Below, one piece after another: positions 43,210 to 50,730 of a DNA stretch of 58,398 nt. Within the stretch, counting starts at the first letter, position 1. Every line of letters begins with the position of its first letter. The notes beneath the pieces were generated by a model, which was given only the letters and a program-made list of their open reading frames with translations, was not told the origin of the DNA and did not search any database. The stretch comes from Halalkalibacter wakoensis JCM 9140 (lineage in GTDB: Bacteria; Bacillota; Bacilli; Bacillales; Bacillaceae_D): NCBI RefSeq assembly GCF_000513095.1, contig NZ_BAUT01000020.1:1-58398 (forward strand), read 5' to 3'. The translations under genes and the position numbers were made by a program.

Positions 43210-44436
43210 ATGGGTTATTATGATGATCATTCAACAGATCAAGTAAGAACACGAAGAGATTCACAAAAACGTGGGGTTCCAATTGTTGCGGCTTTTATTG
43301 GTTCAATCATAGGAGGACTATGTGTCTTATTTTCGATGCCGATTCTATCGAACTATGGGCTTCTTCCTTATACGATTCAGACAGAACCCGAATCAATTGC
43401 TGTATTTGATTCAGAAACGCCACAGCAAGGTCTTCAAGCCGTGAACCTTGATGTGAACAGTGATGTAACTCAAGCTGTGGACCGAGTATCAGATGCTGTT
43501 GTAGGTGTAATTAATATGAGACAATCTAGTTTCTTTTCTTCGGGAGATGAGAATGAAGGAACAGGATCTGGTGTTATTTATAAAAAAAGTGGTGACAAGG
43601 CTTATGTTGTAACAAATCACCACGTCATTGATGGAGCTAATGAAATTGAAGTAAGCCTAGCAGATGGTACTAGAGTACCAGCCGAATTACTAGGAACAGA
43701 TGTTATCACGGATCTAGCGGTCCTTGAAATAGACGGAGGATCAGTTGAAACGGTTGCCGAATTTGGTAGTTCCGATACACTCCGAGTCGGTGAGCCTGCG
43801 TTAGCAATCGGAAATCCATTAGGTCTACGTTTTTCAAGTACGGTAACGCAAGGAATCATCAGTGCAACGGAGCGTAGCATTCCTGTTGATTTAACTGGAA
43901 ACGGACAAGTTGATTGGCATGCAGAAGTCTTGCAAACAGACGCAGCCATTAACCCTGGAAATAGTGGAGGAGCACTTGTCAATATTGAAGGACAAGTGAT
44001 TGGAATTAACTCGATGAAAATTGCTCAAAGTTCAGTGGAGGGAATCGGGTTTGCCATTCCAACCGCCATTGCGATTCCGGTTATTGAAGATCTAGAAACG
44101 TTAGGTGAGGTTCGCCGACCACAACTTGGAGTCGGGATTCGCTCGCTAAGTGAGATTCCAAGCTCATATTGGCAGGAAACACTTAGGCTGCCTGAGGATA
44201 TAAAAGGTGGAGTTGTGATTACAAGTATTGCACCAACGTCTCCTGCCGATCGAGCTGGGCTACAAGATTATGATGTAATTGTTGAAATAGACGGGGTTGA
44301 AATTGGAGATAGTCATGATCTAAGGAAGTTTCTCTATACAGAAAAACGAATTGGTGAAGATGTAGAAGTCACGATTTACCGGAATGGAAATAGAGAAGTT
44401 ATAAACGTTCAGTTAGCCGAACAACAGAGTTTTTAA
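43210..44436 (+). CDS. htrC: HtrA-type membrane serine protease
   Basis: A 408-residue S1C protease with one N-terminal membrane anchor (VPIVAAFIGSIIGGLCVLF), a trypsin-like domain with catalytic His in VVTNHHVIDGAN, Asp in ITDLAVLEID and Ser in NPGNSGGALVN, and one C-terminal PDZ domain. Extracytoplasmic quality control of misfolded proteins is the family role. The call to HtrC (YyxA) rests on its place at the end of the wal operon. The ATG at 43210 follows GGGTGGTG. Confidence 0.93.
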   Translation: MGYYDDHSTDQVRTRRDSQKRGVPIVAAFIGSIIGGLCVLFSMPILSNYGLLPYTIQTEPESIAVFDSETPQQGLQAVNLDVNSDVTQAVDRVSDAVVGVINMRQSSFFSSGDENEGTGSGVIYKKSGDKAYVVTNHHVIDGANEIEVSLADGTRVPAELLGTDVITDLAVLEIDGGSVETVAEFGSSDTLRVGEPALAIGNPLGLRFSSTVTQGIISATERSIPVDLTGNGQVDWHAEVLQTDAAINPGNSGGALVNIEGQVIGINSMKIAQSSVEGIGFAIPTAIAIPVIEDLETLGEVRRPQLGVGIRSLSEIPSSYWQETLRLPEDIKGGVVITSIAPTSPADRAGLQDYDVIVEIDGVEIGDSHDLRKFLYTEKRIGEDVEVTIYRNGNREVINVQLAEQQSF

Positions 44437-44451
44437 GTGGGATTGAATAGA

Positions 44452-44490
44452 AGAGCAGATAAGGTGGATTCATCTTATCTGCTCTTTTTC
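44452..44490 (+). terminator. htrC terminator
   Basis: AGAGCAGATAAG pairs with CTTATCTGCTCT, followed by TTTTTCT. Confidence 0.9.
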
Positions 44491-44512
44491 TATGGATTCT
44501 GTGTTCTAAAGA

Positions 44513-44648
44513 TATTCGTTCCATTGCGCTGCAGCCACTCGCACCCGCAAGGAGGTGTAGAGCCTCCTCGACTGCGCCTGTGGGGTCTCGACCTTACCTC
44601 TATTTCCCGCAGGAGTCGAGTGGCTTCCGCTCTATTGCACTAGGAGAA
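44513..44648 (-). repeat. Dispersed GC-rich palindromic repeat, copy 6 (reverse)
   Basis: An inverted full-length copy: GTTCCATTGCGCTGCAGCC, CCTCCTCGACTGCGCCTG, GGTCTCGACCTTACCTC, CCCGCAGGAGTCGAGTGGC. An open frame across it (44437-44643) is an artefact of the repeat. Confidence 0.88.
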
Positions 44649-44697
44649 TAATGTTTACACAGCATTAATCTTTATCAAAAAGTATTTTCTATTTAGT

Positions 44698-44990
44698 TTA
44701 TCCACAGTGAACTTTTTGGGTATGCTATAATGAGAAAATGTATGAAGAAAGGGCGTTATGTATGTACTTTGCTTGTAATGAACATATTGAATTAGCCATT
44801 GATATGACGGTTGACGAACAAGAACAGGCACCAATTATAGAGAAAGTAGAACAAACGAATGAAAGTTTATCCACAGGGTGTAGTTTTTGTGAAAAGGCAG
44901 CCTTATACACGGTGGAACCATAATAAAAAATCCACAACTGTTGATATGTGGATAACTACTGTGGATAAAGTGAAGGGAAGGTTATACACA
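44698..44990. other. DnaA-box cluster upstream of rlmH
   Basis: Perfect DnaA boxes lie at 44698-44706 and 44867-44875 (TTATCCACA) and at 44947-44955 and 44960-44968 (TGTGGATAA). One-mismatch boxes lie at 44928-44936 and 44982-44990. The B. subtilis counterpart yydA also carries a DnaA-box cluster, one of the few outside oriC. Confidence 0.85.
44762..44923 (+). CDS. CxxH/CxxC small protein
   Basis: A 53-residue protein of the Bacillus CxxH/CxxC family. CNEH (about 5-8) and CSFC (about 40-43) could bind one zinc ion; the line HIELAIDMTVDEQEQAPII between them is typical. The ATG at 44762 lies after AAAGGGC; an upstream ATG at 44738 is in frame but lacks a clear ribosome-binding site. Its sequence contains one perfect DnaA box. 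It is probably the counterpart of YyzF. Function unknown. Confidence 0.82.
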   Translation: MYFACNEHIELAIDMTVDEQEQAPIIEKVEQTNESLSTGCSFCEKAALYTVEP

Positions 44991-44992
44991 TT

Positions 44993-45472
44993 GTGAATAT
45001 CCAAATCATAACGGTTGGCAAATTAAAAGAAAAATATTTAAAAATGGGAATAGCTGAATACACAAAGAGGCTTGGCGCATACGCCAAAGTCGAAGAGATA
45101 GAGGTAGCCGACGAAAAAGCACCTGAACAAGCAAGTGATGCAGAAATGTTACAAATCAAAGAAAAAGAGGGAGAAAGAATTTTAGCGAAGATTCATCCTG
45201 ATACCCATGTGATTGCGTTAGCCATTGAAGGAAAGATGATGACGTCAGAACAGCTTGCAGATAATGTAGACAAGCTAGCTACCTATGGAAAAAGCAAGAT
45301 TGCATTCGTTATAGGTGGGTCGCTTGGATTGAGTGAGGCTGTGATGAAGAGATCAAATGAGAGCTTGTCGTTTTCTAAGATGACATTTCCGCATCAGTTG
45401 ATGAAGCTCGTGTTGGTGGAGCAGGTGTATCGAGCGTTTCGGATTAATCGGGGTGAACCGTACCATAAGTAA
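44993..45472 (+). CDS. rlmH: 23S rRNA (pseudouridine-1915-N3)-methyltransferase RlmH
   Basis: A 159-residue SPOUT methyltransferase. The knotted cofactor site is [14 protein letters not shown] and the terminal motif [20 protein letters not shown], ending GEPYHK, is complete. GTG start. In staphylococci the same gene (orfX) holds the SCC attachment site in its last codons, and the accessory island here begins directly after it. Confidence 0.97.
   Translation: MNIQIITVGKLKEKYLKMGIAEYTKRLGAYAKVEEIEVADEKAPEQASDAEMLQIKEKEGERILAKIHPDTHVIALAIEGKMMTSEQLADNVDKLATYGKSKIAFVIGGSLGLSEAVMKRSNESLSFSKMTFPHQLMKLVLVEQVYRAFRINRGEPYHK
45455..45472 (+). other. Possible island attachment site at the rlmH 3' end
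   Basis: GAACCGTACCATAAGTAA differs at three positions from the staphylococcal SCC core GAAGCTTATCATAAGTAA as I recall it. The likeness partly reflects conserved codons. A clear second copy at the far end was not found; the nearest is AACCATAAATAA at about 58064-58075. No ccr recombinase is present. Confidence 0.35.
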
Positions 45473-45526
45473 ATGAGGTTTTTTTGTAAGTGGTACAAAA
45501 TTACGAATTGAATTTATGTAAGTAGC

Positions 45527-45572
45527 AACAGCACCGTCTCTTAAAATGTGAGAGAGGTGCTGTTATTTACTA
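45527..45572. terminator. Hairpin between rlmH and the kwaB 3' end
   Basis: AACAGCACC and GGTGCTGTT, with inner TCTC/GAGA, form a long stem between convergent genes. T-rich flanks are weak on both sides. Confidence 0.65.
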
Positions 45573-45589
45573 AATACTATTGTCTTATA

Positions 45590-46528
45590 TTAAACTGTTA
45601 TTTCTACATCTCCCGATATTAATCGCTCAATAATAGAATTGTGAATAATCCCTACAAAGGTTTTTGCTGTATCGGGTGAAATGATGATCTCTTTTGTTGT
45701 ATCATTGAAGTTCACATGTAAACTTGGATCTAATCGCTCAACAGCTTCCTTAATTTTTTCAATAGGATAGTTATTTTCTGAAGGTTGATACTTTGCTAAA
45801 CGTCTAATAGCTCTTTTACTCATTTGAAGCTTTTGCTGCACGTCCTGTGAGCCTAACCCTTTAAATATATACTGGTCAGAAGAAATTTTATATTCACCAG
45901 TATTAAATTTATTTAACGTAGCTTGTGATTTTGCTTTTTGATTTTCATTCAAGGTTAACATACTCTCAAATTTATTGACATCATAGACAAATAATTTCTT
46001 TGTAGCCCAATTAAGTTTAGCTGTAATTGCACTAGGTACTTGGATCCCTTTTGGAACAGTGAGCACTGACGAGTTTTCATTAATATCGAAGTTCAGTATT
46101 AATTTATTTTTAATAATCGCGTGATTAGAAGCATGTAAGAAAAATAGTTCATCATTTGACTGTGCAATAATAAATTTGATGCCTTCATCTTCTTCTAAAT
46201 TTTTTATTTCTCCTTGTTTTAAAGGACTTTTAGAAAACTGAATTACTGATGGGCTGTTTGGATTTATAATTTCATTTATTTTTTCCTTGAACGGATGTAA
46301 ATAACTATTTGTATCGATATCGTCAAAAATAATGTAATATGGAATATCATCAATTAGTGCATCACCGTTTAACTTTTCTAAATAGGAATCTGAATCTGAT
46401 TTATTATTTAAATCGGATTCAAAGCATTTATAAATTGCAGTTCGCTCGTCTTTACCAGTTTGTAAGCTGTAAATTCGATTGAGATTAGCGTTTTTTGATG
46501 TACATACCCAAATTCTGATTAGATTCAT
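45590..46528 (-). CDS. kwaB: Kiwa defence protein KwaB (DUF4868-like)
   Basis: A 312-residue soluble protein that I assign to DUF4868, the KwaB family. The middle region DELFFLHASNHAIIKNKLIL, then VPSAITAKLNWATKKLFVYD and KFESMLTLNENQKAKSQATL, follows the family pattern of a sensing/DNA-binding domain. In Kiwa, KwaB works with a four-helix membrane partner against phage; the gene just upstream encodes such a protein. The start is ATG 46528, eight bases after the kwaA stop. The last 40 residues look less typical of the family, so a divergent subtype is possible. Confidence 0.7.
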   Translation of the reverse strand: MNLIRIWVCTSKNANLNRIYSLQTGKDERTAIYKCFESDLNNKSDSDSYLEKLNGDALIDDIPYYIIFDDIDTNSYLHPFKEKINEIINPNSPSVIQFSKSPLKQGEIKNLEEDEGIKFIIAQSNDELFFLHASNHAIIKNKLILNFDINENSSVLTVPKGIQVPSAITAKLNWATKKLFVYDVNKFESMLTLNENQKAKSQATLNKFNTGEYKISSDQYIFKGLGSQDVQQKLQMSKRAIRRLAKYQPSENNYPIEKIKEAVERLDPSLHVNFNDTTKEIIISPDTAKTFVGIIHNSIIERLISGDVEITV

Positions 46529-46536
46529 ATGTTACC

Positions 46537-47118
46537 TCACTTTTTATAAATGGTTATAAATGTTTTTGACTTTGAAGAATCTCCTATTTGAAAAACCTTT
46601 AATTCTGATACAGTCTCTTTTTTGAAAACAAATAGATATTTTCCTTCTTTTGTTTTGCAAAGATCAACTCCCAAAATAACAAGTAGAATATTAGGAAAAA
46701 TATCAGAACTTTTCATGATTAGAATGAAAATAAGAATTTGTAGTGTTAAAAAGACAATGATAGCTTCATATATACTATTTTCCATAATTAAAACACCAGG
46801 AATAATATTTCCAAGTAAGAAGGAAATAACACTACCATTCGATTCTTCTAAGTTAGATTGGGAATACTGTTGAATTTCACTAGTTGGTACTTCGTTACCA
46901 CGCTCTTTAATGTAGTGTCTATATAAGCTATTTTTTAACAGGTATGCCAATGAAATGATGAGAATAAACAAAATAAGGCACATTACATAAATATTAGTAT
47001 CGAAAGCTTTATTAAATTTATCATTTATTTGTAGTAAGAATAGAAAGTAAGCTGGAGCCATTGCTGTAACATAATAAAGAACTTTATAGAAAAGCTTCGT
47101 TCCGTAAAACAATTGCAT
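46537..47118 (-). CDS. kwaA: Kiwa defence membrane protein KwaA
   Basis: A 193-residue protein with four predicted membrane helices (about 12-30, 42-62, 96-113, 115-136) and a cytoplasmic C-terminus. The line FPNILLVILGVDLCKTKEGK after the last helix resembles the conserved NP-L-L-x-GY segment of KwaA proteins. The pairing with a DUF4868-like gene in the same operon is the main support. In the characterised system KwaA senses phage attachment at the membrane and recruits KwaB to DNA. It lies after hsdS across a 62-base spacer with a perfect inverted repeat. Confidence 0.7.
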   Translation of the reverse strand: MQLFYGTKLFYKVLYYVTAMAPAYFLFLLQINDKFNKAFDTNIYVMCLILFILIISLAYLLKNSLYRHYIKERGNEVPTSEIQQYSQSNLEESNGSVISFLLGNIIPGVLIMENSIYEAIIVFLTLQILIFILIMKSSDIFPNILLVILGVDLCKTKEGKYLFVFKKETVSELKVFQIGDSSKSKTFITIYKK

Positions 47119-47139
47119 CCCCCTATTCTTTGAAAGACT

Positions 47140-47176
47140 ATTGGGAATATAAACAATTTTAATTTACATTCCCAAT
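47140..47176. promoter_or_regulatory. Inverted repeat between hsdS and kwaA
   Basis: ATTGGGAAT (47140-47148) and ATTCCCAAT (47168-47176) are perfect 9-base arms around a 19-base AT-rich centre. No T run follows. It may be an operator or an mRNA processing hairpin. Confidence 0.6.
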
Positions 47177-47180
47177 AAGT

Positions 47181-48388
47181 TTAAATAAACATTTGTTGCA
47201 TAAAGGATTTTTTTTGATTGTCCAGATGTTCTAATATTTGCATTTCTAATATAATTTTGGAGTCTAAACTAGTTAAGAATTCAGCTATTTTCTTTTGCTC
47301 TGCAACACATGGTAGTGGGATCTTAATGTTAGCGAAATTTTCATAGAACAAGTATTCACGTACACTGCCTTCTGTATTTTTAATTACATCTTGATTAAAG
47401 TAGCGAGAGTGCATATAAGCTTTTAAGTACGACTGGATTAACTCAGGTAATGTTTCGAATACTACATATAAAGAACTTACAATTGTAGTATCAGTTACGT
47501 TTTGTAAGCCGAAAGAACCTACATTAATCCGTGCTGGATTATAAGCAAATTCATTTTGATGAACGAGTTTATATGCTTTAATATCTACATCAGCGTTAGA
47601 GTAATTACGACCACCTTCTAAAATAAATCCTTTTTTATTACTAATAGCTGCTATAGGATATTTTATCCCTTTTGAATTTTTCTTACCAGTTTTTTTGGTT
47701 AATTTGCCAAGTCTAACTTTCTCCCACTTAGGAAACTCTTGCCCATTCTCATCTCTAAAACTTAACTTCTGACTAAAAATCTTCTGCATAAATCCTTTTT
47801 TTTGTTTTTTTAGCAAGTCGATTCTTTCTTGTTGAAGTTTGATCTTCTGGTCATATAGATTTAGAAATTCTGCTATTTTTACTTGTTCAATTTTCTCATT
47901 AGGGATATAAATATCTAGGTTTTTAACAAGATTAGGTGTAAGACTTTGTTGCTTTGTTCCTTGTGTAAATGTTATCCCAATTTGTTCACCATTTTTTTAT
48001 ACCAATGATATAAAAAATCTAAAACGATATATTTATTTAAAGGAAAAGCTAGACAAGATTGATTTGTAGTCATTGGTACTGTATTTATTGCTGCACTACT
48101 TCTAGTTCCTTTTGCTTCTAGTCCTGTTATTGCTATAAAGAGAGTGCCAGCAGGGTGAATTTTTAAATTAGTTTTTTTTATAGCTTCAATAGTAATGTAT
48201 TCTTTGGTACTAGAAACATAATGACTTTTCAGTTCTCCACTACTAATCCATGGAATATCTCCATTAAAATATTCAGGTTTTAAGCGTGATGGTGTACTGC
48301 CAGTTGCTAGGTGTTCAAAAAAATCACCAATTTTACATTTTTTCCAACTATCAATAAAACCTTTAAAGCGTAAATTAGGTGTATTCAT
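47181..48388 (-). pseudogene. hsdS: Type I restriction specificity subunit HsdS, frameshifted
   Basis: A two-domain HsdS split by a frameshift. The first frame holds target-recognition domain 1 (NTPNLRFKGFIDSWKKCKIGD..., then GDIPWISSGELK) and stops at 47972. The second frame carries the central conserved region (EQVKIAEFLNLYDQKIKLQQ), domain 2 (FPKWEKVRLGKL) and the final EQKKIAEFLTSLDSKI repeat. The break is a run of seven As on the minus strand (47992-47998). Eight As would give ...YHWYKKNGEQIGITFTQ and a 402-residue protein, the normal size. ATG 48388 starts four bases after the hsdM stop with GGGAGTG upstream. Phase variation and sequencing error are both possible. Confidence 0.88.
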
Positions 48389-48392
48389 TTGC

Positions 48393-49946
48393 CTACACTC
48401 CCAATTCTTCAAAGTACTTCTCTAATTCTCTATCGACTTCCGCAATTTCTTCACCAATCTCTTTCAAACGTTTTTCAACTACTTTAAGGTCAATTGGTTC
48501 TTCTTCTTCAAATGTATCCACGTAGCGAGGGATGTTTAAGTTGTAGTCGTTCTCTTTGATCTCCTCTAGAGTTGCGGCGTATGAATACTTATCTATTGTT
48601 TCACGACTTAAGAATGTTGCAATGATTTTTTCAACGTGAACATCAGATAAATGGTTTTGGTTTTTTCCTTTTTCAAATTCATTGGAAGCATCGATGAGTA
48701 GTACATTATCATCCTGCTTACGGCATTTCTTGAATACTAAGATACATGTTGGAATGCTTGTACCGTAGAATATATTTGCTGGTAAACCGATTACTGCATC
48801 CAAGTAATTTTTTTCTTCAATTAGATACTTACGGATTGCTGCTTCTGCCGCACCACGGAATAGCACACCGTGTGGTAATACAACAGCCATTGTACCGTTA
48901 TCATCTAATTGATGAATGAAGTGTTGAATGAAGGCAAAGTCTGCTTTTGATTTTGGTGCTAGTTTTGCATAGCCACTAAATCGTTCATCTTCTTTAAACT
49001 TATCGTCTGCACTCCATTTCGCTGAATATGGAGGATTGGCAACGATTGCTTCAAAGCGTTGGTCAATATGTTGCGGTTCTTCTAATGTATCCGCATTTTG
49101 AATATCAAAACGTTGGTATGCAACATCATGTAGCAACATATTCATTCGAGCTAGGTTGTATGTTGTTGAAACTTTTTCTTGTCCGTAATATTTGTGTACT
49201 TTTGCTTCTTTACCTACACGAAGTAGCAAAGATCCTGAACCACAAGCCCCATCATATACATCTCGAATTTCAGATTTATCAGCAGTTACAATCTTCGCTA
49301 AGATTTTAGATACTTGTTGTGGTGTATAGAACTCCCCGGCTTTCTTTCCTGCATTTGCTGCAAATTGGGAAATCATATATTCGTATGCATCACCTAAAAC
49401 ATCAATTTCTACATCATCTTGCAAAAAGGGAATACTAGCAATGTTGACAATGACCTTACTAATTAAATTCGTACGATCCTTAACAGTACGTCCTAAACGT
49501 GAAGACGCTAAATCCATATCGTCAAATAGATTTTGGAAGTCGTCTTGACTTGCAGTACCTAAAGTAGATGTCTCAATTGCTTTTACACCGTTCTGTAGCA
49601 TCTCTACATCGAAGTTGCCATTTGCTCCTTTTTCGATTTCCTCAAGAAAGCGTGAGAACAGGAATTGAGGTTCTACTACATAACCTAACTCATCAATTAG
49701 ATATTCAGCTAAGTCCTCTCGGTACTCTTCATTTGCCCATGCTTCTGCATAAGCAATGTTATCGTCTTTTAATAACTTTTTAGCTCGTGCTTCTACTTTT
49801 TCTGATAGGTAACGATAGAAAATAAGTCCTAAGATATAATCTTTAAATTCGTTGGCATCCATCTGGCCTCGTAAGTCATTTGCCATCGCCCATAATTTTT
49901 TATGTAACTCAGCTTGTTGTTGACGTTGTTTTTCACTTGTGGTCAT
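48393..49946 (-). CDS. hsdM: Type I restriction DNA methyltransferase HsdM
   Basis: A 517-residue N6-adenine methyltransferase. The N-terminal helical domain (LWAMANDLRGQMDANEFKDY) is followed by the catalytic domain with GEFYTPQQVSKIL, cofactor motif YDGACGSGSLLLRVG and catalytic NPPYSAKW. The C-terminal coiled tail (EEEPIDLKVVEKRLKEIGEE) contacts HsdS. It lies 21 bases after the half-size HsdS-like gene and 4 bases before hsdS, so one mRNA probably covers all three. Confidence 0.96.
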   Translation of the reverse strand: MTTSEKQRQQQAELHKKLWAMANDLRGQMDANEFKDYILGLIFYRYLSEKVEARAKKLLKDDNIAYAEAWANEEYREDLAEYLIDELGYVVEPQFLFSRFLEEIEKGANGNFDVEMLQNGVKAIETSTLGTASQDDFQNLFDDMDLASSRLGRTVKDRTNLISKVIVNIASIPFLQDDVEIDVLGDAYEYMISQFAANAGKKAGEFYTPQQVSKILAKIVTADKSEIRDVYDGACGSGSLLLRVGKEAKVHKYYGQEKVSTTYNLARMNMLLHDVAYQRFDIQNADTLEEPQHIDQRFEAIVANPPYSAKWSADDKFKEDERFSGYAKLAPKSKADFAFIQHFIHQLDDNGTMAVVLPHGVLFRGAAEAAIRKYLIEEKNYLDAVIGLPANIFYGTSIPTCILVFKKCRKQDDNVLLIDASNEFEKGKNQNHLSDVHVEKIIATFLSRETIDKYSYAATLEEIKENDYNLNIPRYVDTFEEEEPIDLKVVEKRLKEIGEEIAEVDRELEKYFEELGV

Positions 49947-49967
49947 AAAAATTCCTCCTATAATTTT

Positions 49968-50558
49968 TTAATTAACATTAATACTTTGAATTAACTTCTG
50001 TTGAATATATAGCTGCTGTAAATCACGTTTTTCAGTTAATAACGATTGTTGTTTCTTTTTCAACTGGGCAATTTCACCTACCGTTTTTTGCTTTTGAATA
50101 GGTGGTAAGTCAATTTCTAAATCTTTTAAATGAGATAGTTTTAATAATGAGTTGACTGTTCCTTCACTTAACACTGATAATTGCTTTTGAATGACTGGAT
50201 GTTCATTAAAGTACCATTCAAAGAAGGTTAGATCTACATCGCTTGTAAATTGAATTTTTATAAAGTTATTAGTTAATAATAACCCACTATATTTATCAGG
50301 TAACAAAGCGAATTTCTGGGTATGTGTGTGTAAAATTAAACTATTTGAATCCGTTAAAAGTTGTGGTGTTAGTTTTTCTTTTGGTACAGTTATTTCAGCA
50401 CTTTTCTCATTTGAAATTCGATAAGTTAGTCCAAGAGTTTCGTTAAATTGCTTGAGCGAAAGCAGTCTAACTGTTGATGTCTCGATGTTGTCAGCGAACG
50501 TTTCTAACCGATTTGCAAAAGCACCTTGTGTGAATTGTGCTATTTCATAAAGTTTCAC
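49968..50558 (-). CDS. Half-size HsdS-like specificity protein
   Basis: A 196-residue protein that resembles one half of an HsdS subunit: a single target-recognition-like domain (MKLYEIAQFTQGAFANRLET...) followed by one conserved spacer helix region (LPPIQKQKTVGEIAQLKKKQQSLL). GTG start with AGGAGGG upstream. It sits between hsdR and hsdM, an unusual place, and shows no close sequence match to either half of the full hsdS. It could dimerise as an alternative specificity subunit or modulate the enzyme. Its own promoter is flanked by palindromes. Confidence 0.75.
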   Translation of the reverse strand: MKLYEIAQFTQGAFANRLETFADNIETSTVRLLSLKQFNETLGLTYRISNEKSAEITVPKEKLTPQLLTDSNSLILHTHTQKFALLPDKYSGLLLTNNFIKIQFTSDVDLTFFEWYFNEHPVIQKQLSVLSEGTVNSLLKLSHLKDLEIDLPPIQKQKTVGEIAQLKKKQQSLLTEKRDLQQLYIQQKLIQSINVN

Positions 50559-50568
50559 AACAACCCTC

Positions 50569-50674
50569 CTTTGATATTTTTTAATATATCACAACTACAC
50601 GTTTAGTATAAATGTTATTTTATAAAATATCAACACTTTTAATATATTTCTTTGATATTATTTAAAATATCAAA
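50569..50674 (-). promoter_or_regulatory. Promoter and palindromic operators of the half-hsdS/hsdM/hsdS operon
   Basis: On the minus strand TTGATA and TATACT are separated by 17 bases (within about 50604-50634). A perfect palindrome TTTGATATT/AATATCAAA lies upstream (50651-50674) and a near copy (TTTGATAT/ATATCAC) lies at about 50570-50592 beside the ribosome-binding site. The -35 itself is part of a third GATATT box. This suggests a repressor or controller protein. Confidence 0.65.
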
Positions 50675-50700
50675 AAAGAGCGCTAATTCTGCGCTCTTCT
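50673..50700. terminator. hsdR terminator
   Basis: GAGCGC and GCGCTC flank a short loop. On the minus strand six Ts follow, ending hsdR transcription before the next promoter. Confidence 0.8.
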
Positions 50701-50730
50701 TTAAACAGATAATAATTAAGCAGTTGGCTT

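Noticed and set aside
44437-44643. Open frame of 68 codons after htrC
   Set aside because: It runs through the htrC terminator and a dispersed repeat, and has no family resemblance.
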